Shown: positions 36,992-45,630, numbered from the stretch's first letter. The stretch is 64,000 nt of DNA from Anaerolinea sp. (GCA_020725865.1 DYEC01000012.1:310001-374000); one strand, 5' to 3'. The notes: generated from the letters alone by a model not told the origin. Numbers and translations are program-made.

Positions 36992-37351
36992 CTATCGCAC
37001 GACTTCTTCCGGACTATAGTCAATGTCCTCAATGTGAACATTGATTTTGCCAACTTCCATCCCAACCATTTCTGATATTGCCCTGGTTACCTTGGATTGA
37101 ATCAACCGTCCCACATCGCGCACATTGACATCCCGGCGTAATACAACATAAATATCAGCATAAACAATATTATTTTCTACTGAAATAATAACCCCTTCAC
37201 TCGCCCCGCTCTTGAGCCAACGGTCAACACTTCCCGAAACCGGTGCCATTTTGCTGACACCAGGAATGCCCAGAACAGTTAGCCGAACAATCGTTGTTAA
37301 TACATCAGGGGCAATAGTAGTTTTGCCAAGAGAACGCTGTTGATCTGTCAT
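36992..37351 (-). CDS. Asp23/Gls24 family protein (DUF322)
   Basis: 119-residue protein of the Asp23 (YqhY/YloU) family. Motifs: TTIVRLTVLGIPGVSKMAP, VYADIYVVLRRDVNVRDVGRLIQSKV and VGKINVHIEDIDY. Relatives have roles in envelope or lipid homeostasis; the specific role is unclear. The ATG at 37351 is chosen because GGAG sits 5 bases before it; an overlapping GTG at 37357 would lack a site. Confidence 0.92.
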   Translation of the reverse strand: MTDQQRSLGKTTIAPDVLTTIVRLTVLGIPGVSKMAPVSGSVDRWLKSGASEGVIISVENNIVYADIYVVLRRDVNVRDVGRLIQSKVTRAISEMVGMEVGKINVHIEDIDYSPEEVVR

Positions 37352-37440
37352 ATGCACTCCAATGTAAATATTATAACCCCAAAACTATATCTGCAGAAAT
37401 CCTCATTTGCTTGCTTGACTGCACAAAATCTTTATCGTTG

Positions 37441-38712
37441 TTATACCACATCAGGCACGGTAACCGTTGCGTATGGCATGACGGCTATTCTGAGATATGG
37501 TTGCTGTAGTGTGTGCAATGCTATATGAAAAGCATCCTGCAGGTTTCTTGCTGGAATTAACAAGAATTTTCTTACAATTTCCTCCGGCATTTGAGAGACC
37601 AGAACTACTCTTGCGCGTTTTAGGATTCTTCCAAATAAGAGCGCCTTGTGTGGACCTATTCGGAAACCTTGAGCACTAAACTTTGTAAAGATATCCTCAG
37701 TTTTTTGTATATCCATCATAAACTCTTCGTAACCAGCTGAGCCGCTCCCTTCGGGGCAAGAGGCAACGAGAATGATTGTCCCGCCATCGCGAACAAGGAG
37801 AGAGGCATTTGTAAGGGCTTTTTGTGCCTGATATAGGTTGATATCTTTAGGGTATCCACCTGCTGATGCAATCACTAAGTCATATCGTCCGGTTGTTTTG
37901 ACTTGGCACAATTGTTTCGAAGCGACAATACCAGCCTTCATAACCTCCTCAGGATCGCCGAATAAAACTTTAACAATTTGTTTCTCACTGTTTAGAATCG
38001 CATTGAGTGCAAAGTGAACACCCGCCATTTTTCCAATTTCTTCCACATCCATCCGCATCGGGTTTGTTTCGTATGTTGCAATACAGGATCGGGGATCTAA
38101 CAGCATTGAGTGGTTTTTCTCAATTGTTTCACGTCCCGCAAGTCCGATGGCAACCGTTTTGCTCCCGCCCGAAAAGCCCATAAAATGGTGAGGCTCAATG
38201 TTCCCAACAACAATTTTTATGTCTGCTTCGTAATAATGTTTGTTGATATACACTGGTGTACCTCGTGATGTGACACCAAGAAAAACCAAATTCTTCTTTT
38301 CGTCGCAATCATGGCTGTAAATTTCATACTCTTCCTCAATGGCTTGCGGGACAACTAATGAAAATTCCTGTTTTTTCATGGGGGGATGAGTGCCGGTAGA
38401 AATGACCAACTTTATTGAAGATGACGGCATTCCATTTTTTTTCAGATACTCCAATAAGGGAGGAAGAAGGTAGTGATGAGGAACTGGTCTTGTCTTGTCA
38501 TTAATAGCAATTGCCACGCTTTTTGCATGTTTGAATGCTGAGGGGGGATTACTGCCCATTGGATTGTGAATATTATCACTAATTAGCTTGGTAGGATCGG
38601 AGCAAATTTCAAGCTGAGGCAGGGTAATGATTTCAATCTCTGCGGCTATACTATGGGGAATATCCAGTGAAAGGTTGCTGTCACCATAAGGCAAACTGAT
38701 CGTTCTCAACAT
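37441..38712 (-). CDS. larA: LarA-type nickel-pincer racemase/epimerase
   Basis: Member of the LarA (DUF2088) family that uses the nickel-pincer nucleotide cofactor to racemise 2-hydroxy acids such as lactate. 423 residues. All key residues are at the expected places: DKTRP at 72-76, His109 (STGTHPP), His175 (EPHHFMG), cofactor-attaching Lys185 (SGGSKTV) and His201. These line up within one residue of the characterised Lactobacillus enzyme, so catalysis is likely, though substrate may differ. Cofactor genes larB, larC and larE are not in this window. Confidence 0.93.
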   Translation of the reverse strand: MLRTISLPYGDSNLSLDIPHSIAAEIEIITLPQLEICSDPTKLISDNIHNPMGSNPPSAFKHAKSVAIAINDKTRPVPHHYLLPPLLEYLKKNGMPSSSIKLVISTGTHPPMKKQEFSLVVPQAIEEEYEIYSHDCDEKKNLVFLGVTSRGTPVYINKHYYEADIKIVVGNIEPHHFMGFSGGSKTVAIGLAGRETIEKNHSMLLDPRSCIATYETNPMRMDVEEIGKMAGVHFALNAILNSEKQIVKVLFGDPEEVMKAGIVASKQLCQVKTTGRYDLVIASAGGYPKDINLYQAQKALTNASLLVRDGGTIILVASCPEGSGSAGYEEFMMDIQKTEDIFTKFSAQGFRIGPHKALLFGRILKRARVVLVSQMPEEIVRKFLLIPARNLQDAFHIALHTLQQPYLRIAVMPYATVTVPDVV

Positions 38713-38832
38713 GCAGATATTGTACGTCAGCTTGGTATAAAAGCAAATAGGGGAGGGGGGTCAAATAATTGTTGTTACGTTTTATTCGAATCCTCTTGTT
38801 GAAAATTCAGATTGAACAAATAGAGTTATATA

Positions 38833-38852
38833 AACTGAATTTAACTGAATTT
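38833..38852 (+). repeat. Tandem 10-bp direct repeat upstream of xer
   Basis: AACTGAATTT occurs twice back to back at 38833-38842 and 38843-38852, in the AT-rich 258-bp gap between larA and the recombinase gene, 56 bp left of the dif-like site. It might bind an accessory protein, or be chance in AT-rich DNA. Confidence 0.7.
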
Positions 38853-38908
38853 TACCGATTGAGTTTTAAAGAGGGGGCAAACGAGAGTACAAAAACAAAA
38901 AATTGCTA

Positions 38909-38940
38909 ATGTTTTTGATAAGTATCATTATCATAAACAT
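38909..38940 (+). other. dif-like recombination site
   Basis: Two inverted 13-bp arms, ATGTTTTTGATAA (38909-38921) and TTATCATAAACAT (38928-38940), with one mismatch, flank a 6-bp centre GTATCA. Arms ending ATAA/TTAT around a 6-bp centre are the layout of Xer dif sites. It lies 30 bp before the start codon of the tyrosine recombinase. It could be the chromosome-dimer resolution site, an attachment site, or an operator for the same protein. Confidence 0.65.
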
Positions 38941-38945
38941 ATAAT
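38915..38945 (+). promoter_or_regulatory. Possible promoter of the recombinase gene overlapping the dif-like site
   Basis: TTGATA at 38915-38920 lies inside the left arm and TATAAT at 38940-38945 starts at the last base of the right arm, spacer 19 bp. Transcription would start near 38952 with a short leader and no Shine-Dalgarno sequence. Recombinase binding to the arms would cover the promoter. Confidence 0.45.
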
Positions 38946-38970
38946 ACAAAAATTGTGATATTCTTTAAAC

Positions 38971-39954
38971 ATGGCTAATATAACTATTACACGTGTTGTG
39001 CATCATTATTTGGAAACAATTGGTCTGGCGCGTAGTGTTAATACCAAACGCACCTATCGTAATGGTGTTATGCAATTTTTGGAAGTGTTACGGTCAAAAA
39101 ACATTAACCCGGACAAAACCTCCATTAAAGATATATCCGAGGACTCTGTTTCATGGTTCATCTCATCATTGAAAGATTATTCACCATCTACAGAACGGTT
39201 ATACTTGACAGCTGTCATGGGCTTTTTTGAATTTGTTGTCTCGGAAAACTTGTCTGACATTAACCTGCCAAAAATTCGCCTGCTGATCAAGCATAGAGCT
39301 AGAAAACCGGGACAACGGTTACCTCAATTTCCTCAAGATGACATTGATCGCATGCTGGAGTATATTGAAACGTTGAAAACAACCCCTATAGAAACCGACG
39401 AAGAACGATTGCGGAATCTTCGAGATCGCGCTTTTTTGTTAACCCTTGCTGATACTGGGCTGCGAGTTCATGAAGCCTGTAATCTACGTCGTGGTGATTT
39501 AGACTGGAATGAGGGCCATGCACTTATTATAGGAAAAGGGAACCGCCAGGCAGTCGTTCGTTTTTCAAGGAGAGCACAACAAGCTATTAAAGATTATCTT
39601 AACGCCAGGCTTTCTCTTGATGGAGCTTCTGGACGTCCTCTGACTTCTCTTCCTGTTTTTGCTCGGCATGATAAAGGAGCAGGGAAAAGAATTACTCCAA
39701 TCACAACTGCCACGGGACGCAACATCATTAATCGAATTGTGGAAAGTGCTTTAGGTGCTAATGCAGTCGGCAAAATTACTCCCCACTCTCTGCGTCATTA
39801 CTTTGTCACCAGGGTTTTGCGCGTCTCTGGTAACTTGAAGCTTGCTCAGGAGCTGGCTCGACATCGCAATATTTCAGTAACCCAAAGGTATGCACATCTA
39901 TCCGATAACGAACTAGATCGGGGTTATTGGGAAGTGTTTGAAAATAATATCTGA
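38971..39954 (+). CDS. Tyrosine recombinase, XerC/XerD-like
   Basis: Site-specific recombinase of 327 residues. The N-terminal SAM-like core-binding domain (about 5-105) is followed by the catalytic domain with a complete set: Arg165 (TGLRVHE), Lys189 (GKGNRQ), His272-x-x-Arg275 (HSLRHYF), His298 and nucleophile Tyr307 (RYAHL). Its length is close to XerC/D. No second recombinase, phage or transposon gene is adjacent, so a chromosomal Xer role is plausible, supported by the dif-like site directly upstream. An integron- or island-type integrase remains possible. Confidence 0.92.
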   Translation: MANITITRVVHHYLETIGLARSVNTKRTYRNGVMQFLEVLRSKNINPDKTSIKDISEDSVSWFISSLKDYSPSTERLYLTAVMGFFEFVVSENLSDINLPKIRLLIKHRARKPGQRLPQFPQDDIDRMLEYIETLKTTPIETDEERLRNLRDRAFLLTLADTGLRVHEACNLRRGDLDWNEGHALIIGKGNRQAVVRFSRRAQQAIKDYLNARLSLDGASGRPLTSLPVFARHDKGAGKRITPITTATGRNIINRIVESALGANAVGKITPHSLRHYFVTRVLRVSGNLKLAQELARHRNISVTQRYAHLSDNELDRGYWEVFENNI

Positions 39955-39967
39955 TAAGGACTGCCAC

Positions 39968-41227
39968 CTATTTATTTAGTGCATTTTCATAATGGATAAT
40001 GTTCACCAACCCGCTAATATGCATTGCCAGAGCAAACAAAATCAATGTTAAAAAACCGGAAAACTGGAGGATTAATCCACTCAATCCGGTTATTATAAGG
40101 ACGATGCCCAATAATGTATTGGTGAGTCCAACATAGATTGAGCGCTCTTCTGGTGGAGCTACTTCGAGTAGCAGGCTATTACCAGAAATGCCAATAGCTG
40201 AATTGCGAATTCCCAATAGAATAAAAACGGGAATCAACCAAATCGTTGCGAGTGTACCGGTAATTTTCAGTGGATTTAATAAGATAACCAATAAAAGCAC
40301 AAAAACGACCATTGCAATACCAGCCCATGCTGAAAGTGCCATAACGCGACTATACCGAAGTTTGTTCGAAATTTTCCCCAGTGCCAGATTCGCAAACAAA
40401 CTTGTACCGGTAAGAACTGCCAGGTATATCCCAACCATTGTCTTGCTTGTTCCGGTTATCTGTTGAACGAAAAGAGCAAAGAAAGGGGTAGCAGAGTTTC
40501 CCAATAACAGACATGCATATGCAGAAAGATACTTGCGATAGATTGAATCGGTTTGCAAGATATGTTTTGATCTCGAGATTTGCTCAGCAAATGAAGTCCT
40601 TGGTAATATGTCCAGATTATTAGGTTCTTCTTCAACAAGATTAAAAATTAACAAGGATATTGAAGCTAAAATAAAAAATAGAAATGATAGGAAACCATAA
40701 TTAGACGGATATTTTAAAGAACTGTGTGATCCAAGCACATGTTGCACAACAATGCTACTAAGAATGCCCCCTAGCCCGCCTAACCCCAGCCGCCATGCAA
40801 AGAACTCACCACGTTTATTGGAGGGTATTGTTTTACCAACAACTTCTAAAAAAGGTAACCCACCAAGACCGTTAAGCAAAGAAGATATTACATATGCTAC
40901 CCAAAACGCAACCAAAAGAGTCTGTGGCTGTTGAATTAAGTTTATCACCGCTGCCAGCGAAGCCCAAGCAAAAATTCTAATCAGAGACAACTGCCGGTAT
41001 ACTGAAATCTTATGTGGTTTATTTTGCATGTAGCTTGAGAACCACAGTTGTGGCAATGCCCAAGCCGCATCCCTAATTGGAACTACTAACCCAAGTAACA
41101 GCGGCGAGTTCGTTAGATTGCTTAAAAAGGTTACTAGAACCAGCGTAGGATCCATTAGGGATTCTGCAGTGTTATACAAGACGCCGTTAGCGATTCCTAG
41201 GTAAAAGTTTTGTTTTGTGGTTTTCAT
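39968..41227 (-). CDS. Major facilitator superfamily transporter
   Basis: 419-residue integral membrane protein with about 12 hydrophobic segments in two halves of six, separated by a charged loop (about residues 195-220). The first half has GKTIPSNKRGEFFAWRLGLGGLGG, a typical MFS helix-4/5 pattern; the second half LGIRNSAIGISGNSLLLEVAPPEERS resembles the repeat of that motif. Substrate not predictable. Tail-to-tail with the recombinase gene. Confidence 0.85.
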   Translation of the reverse strand: MKTTKQNFYLGIANGVLYNTAESLMDPTLVLVTFLSNLTNSPLLLGLVVPIRDAAWALPQLWFSSYMQNKPHKISVYRQLSLIRIFAWASLAAVINLIQQPQTLLVAFWVAYVISSLLNGLGGLPFLEVVGKTIPSNKRGEFFAWRLGLGGLGGILSSIVVQHVLGSHSSLKYPSNYGFLSFLFFILASISLLIFNLVEEEPNNLDILPRTSFAEQISRSKHILQTDSIYRKYLSAYACLLLGNSATPFFALFVQQITGTSKTMVGIYLAVLTGTSLFANLALGKISNKLRYSRVMALSAWAGIAMVVFVLLLVILLNPLKITGTLATIWLIPVFILLGIRNSAIGISGNSLLLEVAPPEERSIYVGLTNTLLGIVLIITGLSGLILQFSGFLTLILFALAMHISGLVNIIHYENALNK

Positions 41228-41267
41228 TTTAGGTTTGCTTGGTGTGTTGATATGGCTATACGCAATT

Positions 41268-42116
41268 TTATTGTCTCATCCCTCTCCGAAGCAATAACAG
41301 ATAAAGGCCAAATATTATTAAGCCAATCGACCAGCTATTCCCTATGACACTTATAGCGTTATCTGGATCACCGCCAATATATAGCCCCCACCCCACCATT
41401 GCCAATACCCCACCAGGTATCAAAGGCCACCAGATAAATTTTGTGGTCACAATCCTAGAAAACAAAACGATTACCCCCCAACCCAAAGAAAACCAGATCA
41501 GCATCAACCCGGTCTGCGCCAAAGGATTTGTTGCCACCAAATCCTCCCAAGCCAGCGAAATTCCAGGACCAATACCAATAAGCAATGCTCCTGGAATAAT
41601 CAGCCCAAACATTCGCCGCCAAGCACCGGCCAACAACATTACAAATCCCAGGCCAGTCACACCGAACAAAACAAAATCCATTGGACGAAGTCTGGAGAAC
41701 AAAAAGGCCCCCCCAATACTGGCAATTACGCCACCTGGTAATAAAGCCCACCATGTTGTAGAAGACGCAAAGAACGAGTTCAAAAGGGGTATTAACATCC
41801 AGCCAATGCCAAAGCTTATTAGCGCAATGCCTATGCGAAGCTGCGGCAAAAAGCTGAATTTATCATACAAAACAAAAAAAATCCCTAAACCTATGCCAAA
41901 CAATAGATTTCCTGCAATAAGCAAACCGGTTTTCCGAAAACGAATTCCCCCCGCAATTACCACCAAAGATGTTAAAGGCATGGCCACAAGGGTGATCCAG
42001 CCAGACTGTAGATACTGATCAACAAAAACAATCATCGCAATCACAATAAATATTACACCAACCACAAAACGCAGATTGTAGTTTAATTTGGATTGAAACA
42101 AACGATTAAAGCCCAT
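41268..42116 (-). CDS. Polytopic membrane protein with internal duplication
   Basis: 282-residue membrane protein, about ten hydrophobic segments, no family recognised. Two stretches of roughly 75 residues repeat: GLLIAGNLLFGIGLGI ... WWALLPGGVIASIGGAFLF and GLIIPGALLIGIGPGI ... WWPLIPGGVLAMVGWGLY. The Trp-Trp-x-Leu-x-Pro-Gly-Gly-Val core is conserved in both. It lies directly after the response regulator of a two-component system, suggesting that the system controls or senses it. Start ATG 42116 has GGAG 9 bases upstream. Confidence 0.8.
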   Translation of the reverse strand: MGFNRLFQSKLNYNLRFVVGVIFIVIAMIVFVDQYLQSGWITLVAMPLTSLVVIAGGIRFRKTGLLIAGNLLFGIGLGIFFVLYDKFSFLPQLRIGIALISFGIGWMLIPLLNSFFASSTTWWALLPGGVIASIGGAFLFSRLRPMDFVLFGVTGLGFVMLLAGAWRRMFGLIIPGALLIGIGPGISLAWEDLVATNPLAQTGLMLIWFSLGWGVIVLFSRIVTTKFIWWPLIPGGVLAMVGWGLYIGGDPDNAISVIGNSWSIGLIIFGLYLLLLRRGMRQ

Positions 42117-42139
42117 TGCTTTTTGCTCCACCGCAGCGC

Positions 42140-42787
42140 TTATATAATGCCCAGCTCCTTTGCTTTCAGAACAGCCTGTAACCTGTCCCTTACCCCCAAT
42201 TTACTTAAAATATTGCGCATATGATTTTTTACAGTTCCTTCTGCTATTACAAGTTGATCCGCGATTTCTTTATTACTAGCGGCAGTTGCCACTAATCTCA
42301 ATATTTCGATCTCTCTTGGTGATAGAGGTTCGACTAAAGTTGCACTTTCATTCAAAACCGGTTTTGCCGTTCTTGCAATATGAGAAATGACCTTTGCAGT
42401 GATTGTCGGATGCAATACATACTCACCGCGAGAAGCGAGGCGAATCGCTTCATACAACTTTTCCGAAGTAACATCCTTTAATAAATACCCCACCGCACCG
42501 GATCGTAAAGCTTCCAAAACATCCTCATCTTCATCAAAAGTGGTTAGCACAATTACCCGGCAACTACTTAGTACAGAGTGAAGTCTCCGAGTTGCGGTTA
42601 TACCATCCATAACGGGCATCCGCAAGTCCATTAACACAACATCTGGGTGGTGCTGAACCGCCAAGCGCAATGCCTCTTCCCCGTTACAGGCTTCAGCAAT
42701 CACTTCGAAGTCATTCTGTACGGACAAAAGGGTTCGCAGCGCTTCGCGAAATAGGGATTGATCATCAGCTATCAGTATTCGTATCAT
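42140..42787 (-). CDS. NarL/LuxR-type response regulator
   Basis: 215-residue regulator paired with the kinase at 42795-43982. Receiver domain with Asp8/Asp9 and phospho-acceptor Asp54 (VVLMDLRMPVMDG), Lys in GYLLKDVTS, and a LuxR helix-turn-helix at the C-terminus (LSPREIEILRLVATAASNKEIA, TVKNHMRNILSKLGV). The ATG at 42787 lies 7 bases after the kinase stop; a TTG at 42793 is less likely. Confidence 0.95.
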   Translation of the reverse strand: MIRILIADDQSLFREALRTLLSVQNDFEVIAEACNGEEALRLAVQHHPDVVLMDLRMPVMDGITATRRLHSVLSSCRVIVLTTFDEDEDVLEALRSGAVGYLLKDVTSEKLYEAIRLASRGEYVLHPTITAKVISHIARTAKPVLNESATLVEPLSPREIEILRLVATAASNKEIADQLVIAEGTVKNHMRNILSKLGVRDRLQAVLKAKELGII

Positions 42788-42794
42788 TTCCAAC

Positions 42795-43982
42795 TCACGC
42801 CGGTAAAATCACCTCAATCATAAATCCAGCACCTTCAGCCGATGAAATTTGCAACTTTCCGTTTAGAAAATTAACCCTTTCGCGCAACCCAATAAGGCCA
42901 AAACCTGTTTCCAATTGATCACCGCCGATACCATTATCTTTAACTATTAATTTGACCTCTTGCGGTTTTTCATAATCCAAAACAACCCAGACGCGGGAAG
43001 CCTGGGCATGTTTCAGCGCATTGTTTAGGCCTTCCTGAACAACGCGGTAGATCACATGCTCCGTTTGTGGGGTTAAGTCTCGCGGAGTGCCTTTTATCTC
43101 AAACGATATTGAAAGGTTATCAGTATTGGAATTTTTCACCAATACTGATAACCTTTCTGGAATTGGCGCAATTTTCTCGCGGTTTCCTCGTAACATACCT
43201 ACGGACTGACGAACATCTGCCAGTGCTTCTCGAACAAGCTGTTGGGCTGTTTCCAATGAGACAAGCGCTTTATGAGGGTTATCACGCAACACAGCCTGCG
43301 CAGCCTGTATCTGCATATATATTGTGGTCAAATAATGACCTAATCCATCGTGGATTTCGCGCGCAATTCGATTGCGTTCTTTTGTGATAGTGAGGTCCTC
43401 TATTTGAGCAGCATATTCACGTAGCCTCTGATTGGCTTTTGCCAGTTCATTTACAAGTTTTTCCACTTCTAAACGTGCCCGCTCTTCACTGACTGCCATT
43501 TGAGTAAAGGCAACAACAAAAATCTGTCCAGCTAAAAATATAGGCAAGCCAGACCAAACTGCCTGCCAACCATTTGAAAAAGCCTCAACAGCCAAAATGT
43601 AAGCCAATAATATTGCAACATTAGTAATGTACATCCAACCTCTTGAAAGTAACATTACACTATGTCCCGCCAAAGGTAATAACAACATTGCATTAAAACC
43701 AGCTCCCCTTGCTAAATAAACGATCAAACCACCCAGAGGTATCTGCACTGCAAAATAGAATAATTGAAACCATAACTCTTGCGCACGTGCAAAATAAGCA
43801 TATCCATATATTCCAACCATCAGATACAGAATGCCCAACCCTACGATCAGGACAATTCGCGAGAGCGAAGTCTCTCTTAACCCGCTAAAAGTAACAAAGA
43901 AAGAGGCCAAAACCACTACGCCGAAAGCCAAATCGGCTACACTACCAGTCTTGATATGCGGTTGAGTTGCAGGGTTATTCAT
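42795..43982 (-). CDS. Sensor histidine kinase, HisKA_3 (NarX/DesK-like)
   Basis: 395-residue membrane kinase. About six hydrophobic segments in the first 160 residues form the sensor, followed by a coiled coil, the HisKA_3 dimerisation helix with the phospho-His in RIAREIHDGLGHYL, and an HATPase domain (VQEGLNNALKHAQA, DNGIGGDQLETGFGLIGLRERV). It should phosphorylate the adjacent regulator. The gene contains a perfect 19-bp inverted repeat (43111-43157) encoding the linker around ERLSVLVKNSNTDN between the two kinase domains. Confidence 0.95.
   Translation of the reverse strand: MNNPATQPHIKTGSVADLAFGVVVLASFFVTFSGLRETSLSRIVLIVGLGILYLMVGIYGYAYFARAQELWFQLFYFAVQIPLGGLIVYLARGAGFNAMLLLPLAGHSVMLLSRGWMYITNVAILLAYILAVEAFSNGWQAVWSGLPIFLAGQIFVVAFTQMAVSEERARLEVEKLVNELAKANQRLREYAAQIEDLTITKERNRIAREIHDGLGHYLTTIYMQIQAAQAVLRDNPHKALVSLETAQQLVREALADVRQSVGMLRGNREKIAPIPERLSVLVKNSNTDNLSISFEIKGTPRDLTPQTEHVIYRVVQEGLNNALKHAQASRVWVVLDYEKPQEVKLIVKDNGIGGDQLETGFGLIGLRERVNFLNGKLQISSAEGAGFMIEVILPA
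43111..43157. repeat. Perfect 19-bp inverted repeat inside the histidine kinase gene
   Basis: GAAAGGTTATCAGTATTGG (43111-43129) is followed, after a 9-base loop, by its exact reverse complement at 43139-43157. In the mRNA this makes a very stable hairpin in the middle of coding sequence. It encodes an interdomain linker, which tolerates insertion. Confidence 0.95.
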
Positions 43983-43991
43983 TTGCTTTTT

Positions 43992-43997
43992 ATTATA
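43992..43997 (-). promoter_or_regulatory. Probable -10 box before the kinase gene (near-leaderless)
   Basis: A perfect TATAAT on the reverse strand ends 9 bases before the kinase start codon, and no ribosome site is present. The transcript may begin within a few bases of the ATG. No good -35 hexamer was found. Confidence 0.35.
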
Positions 43998-44151
43998 GCA
44001 TTCTGAATATAACCAACCATTATCCCGGACGCTTATTTTTCATAACAGGTCACAGGTTGAGATATGACTCGATATATGTCACAAGACACATTCCGTGGAA
44101 CAAAAGACAAGGATATAAGGATAATAACTCAAAAAACAGGAGTCCCCGACA

Positions 44152-45630
44152 GTGAATGTTTTACTGATCTATCCCGAATTTCCCGATACGTTTTGGAGTT
44201 TTAAGCATGCGCTTAAATTTATTCACAAGAAAGCCTCTTCTCCCCCCCTAGGATTAGCCACAGTAGCAGCATTGCTTCCAAAAGAATGGAAGCTAAAGCT
44301 CGTGGATATGAACGTTACGCAACTATCTGAAGCAGATCTCCAATGGTCAGATTGCGCCTTTATCAGTGCAATGGTGGTGCAACGCGCTTCTGCCGAAAAA
44401 ACGATACATCTCTGCAAAACACATGGCATCAAAGTGGTTGCAGGTGGGCCCTTGTTCACTGGGGAATACCAAAAGTTTCCGGAAGTGGATCATTTTGTAC
44501 TGAATGAAGCAGAGATAACCCTTCCCGCCTTTCTCAAAGATTGGGCTGACGGCAAGCCTCAAAAAATTTATTCTACCGACGAATTCTGTGATATCACCCA
44601 AACTCCCGTGCCGCTTTGGGAACTGATCGATATGGGCAATTATGATTCAATGAGTATTCAGTACTCACGCGGCTGTCCATACAACTGTGAGTTCTGTAAT
44701 GTGACCGCGCTATTCGGTCACAAGCCCAGGACAAAAACCCCGGCTCAAATAATTGCTGAGTTAGACAAAATCTATTCCTTGGGATGGCGACGTAATATAT
44801 TTTTTGTTGACGACAACTTTATCGGCAACAAAAGAGAATTAAAGCAAAGCATTTTACCAGCGCTTATTAATTGGCGTAAGGGCAAGTCAGGATGTCGTTT
44901 TATAACAGAAGCTTCCATCAATCTTGCAGACGATGAAGAACTAATGCAGATGATGGTCGAGGCGGGTTTTTCATCCGTATTTGTTGGCATTGAAACACCT
45001 AACGAAGAAAGTCTAGCTGAATGTGGCAAGTTTCAAAACAGGAATCGCGATTTAATAAACAGTGTTAAGAAGTTACAACAGCGCGGACTCCAGGTAATGG
45101 GTGGTTTCATTGTTGGCTTTGATCACGATACTCCTTCAATATTTCAGAAACAAATCGAATTCATTCAAAATAGCGGCATTGTAACCGCTATGGTTGGCCT
45201 CTTGCAAGCACCTTATGGAACACAGTTATATAACAGACTGGAGAGAGAAAATCGCCTTACCGAAGAAATGACGGGGGATAATACAGACGGTTCAACAAAT
45301 ATTATTCCCAAAATGCAACTGGAAGAGCTGAAACGCGGTTATCAATACATTATCTCCCAGATTTATTCACCAGCTCTCTTTTATCAAAGAGTAAAAAATT
45401 TTCTGCAAGACTATCGTCCATTCGCTAATGCAGTTCGAATAGAGCTTCAAGAGTTTTTAGCCCTGTTTCGTTCAATTTATTTGATTGGAATACGCGGCAA
45501 GGAGCGAAGGCATTTTTGGGATCTATTTTTCTGGACTTTATTTCACCACCCGGAAAAATTTCCTCTGGCTATTACTTTTTCAATTTATGGGTATCACTTC
45601 CGCCAAATAAGCGAAAAGCATATCCAATAA
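44152..45630 (+). CDS. B12-binding radical SAM protein (DUF4070/HpnP-like)
   Basis: 492-residue radical SAM enzyme. N-terminal cobalamin-binding-like Rossmann domain (about 1-140, with KLKLVDMNV and VVAGGPLFTGEY), radical SAM core with the iron-sulfur motif Cys-x3-Cys-x2-Cys in RGCPYNCEFCNV, and a C-terminal DUF4070-type region. This group includes the hopanoid methylase HpnP, so a methylation of an unactivated carbon is possible, but the substrate is unknown. The start is GTG with AGGAG 9 bases upstream. Confidence 0.88.
   Translation: MNVLLIYPEFPDTFWSFKHALKFIHKKASSPPLGLATVAALLPKEWKLKLVDMNVTQLSEADLQWSDCAFISAMVVQRASAEKTIHLCKTHGIKVVAGGPLFTGEYQKFPEVDHFVLNEAEITLPAFLKDWADGKPQKIYSTDEFCDITQTPVPLWELIDMGNYDSMSIQYSRGCPYNCEFCNVTALFGHKPRTKTPAQIIAELDKIYSLGWRRNIFFVDDNFIGNKRELKQSILPALINWRKGKSGCRFITEASINLADDEELMQMMVEAGFSSVFVGIETPNEESLAECGKFQNRNRDLINSVKKLQQRGLQVMGGFIVGFDHDTPSIFQKQIEFIQNSGIVTAMVGLLQAPYGTQLYNRLERENRLTEEMTGDNTDGSTNIIPKMQLEELKRGYQYIISQIYSPALFYQRVKNFLQDYRPFANAVRIELQEFLALFRSIYLIGIRGKERRHFWDLFFWTLFHHPEKFPLAITFSIYGYHFRQISEKHIQ

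Noticed and set aside
38713-39954. Integrated phage or genomic island anchored at the recombinase
   Set aside because: No capsid, excisionase, transposase or second attachment copy was seen within the window, and neighbours on both sides look like ordinary chromosomal genes.
41344-42018. Long plus-strand reading frame of 224 codons opposite the duplicated membrane protein
   Set aside because: It lies entirely antisense to a convincing membrane-protein gene that has a ribosome site, and its product is low in structure and Pro/Lys-rich, typical of a shadow frame.
33000-44000. Replication terminus by gene-strand switch around the dif-like site
   Set aside because: Gene orientation flips several times on both sides, so strand bias does not support or refute a terminus; GC skew was not calculated.
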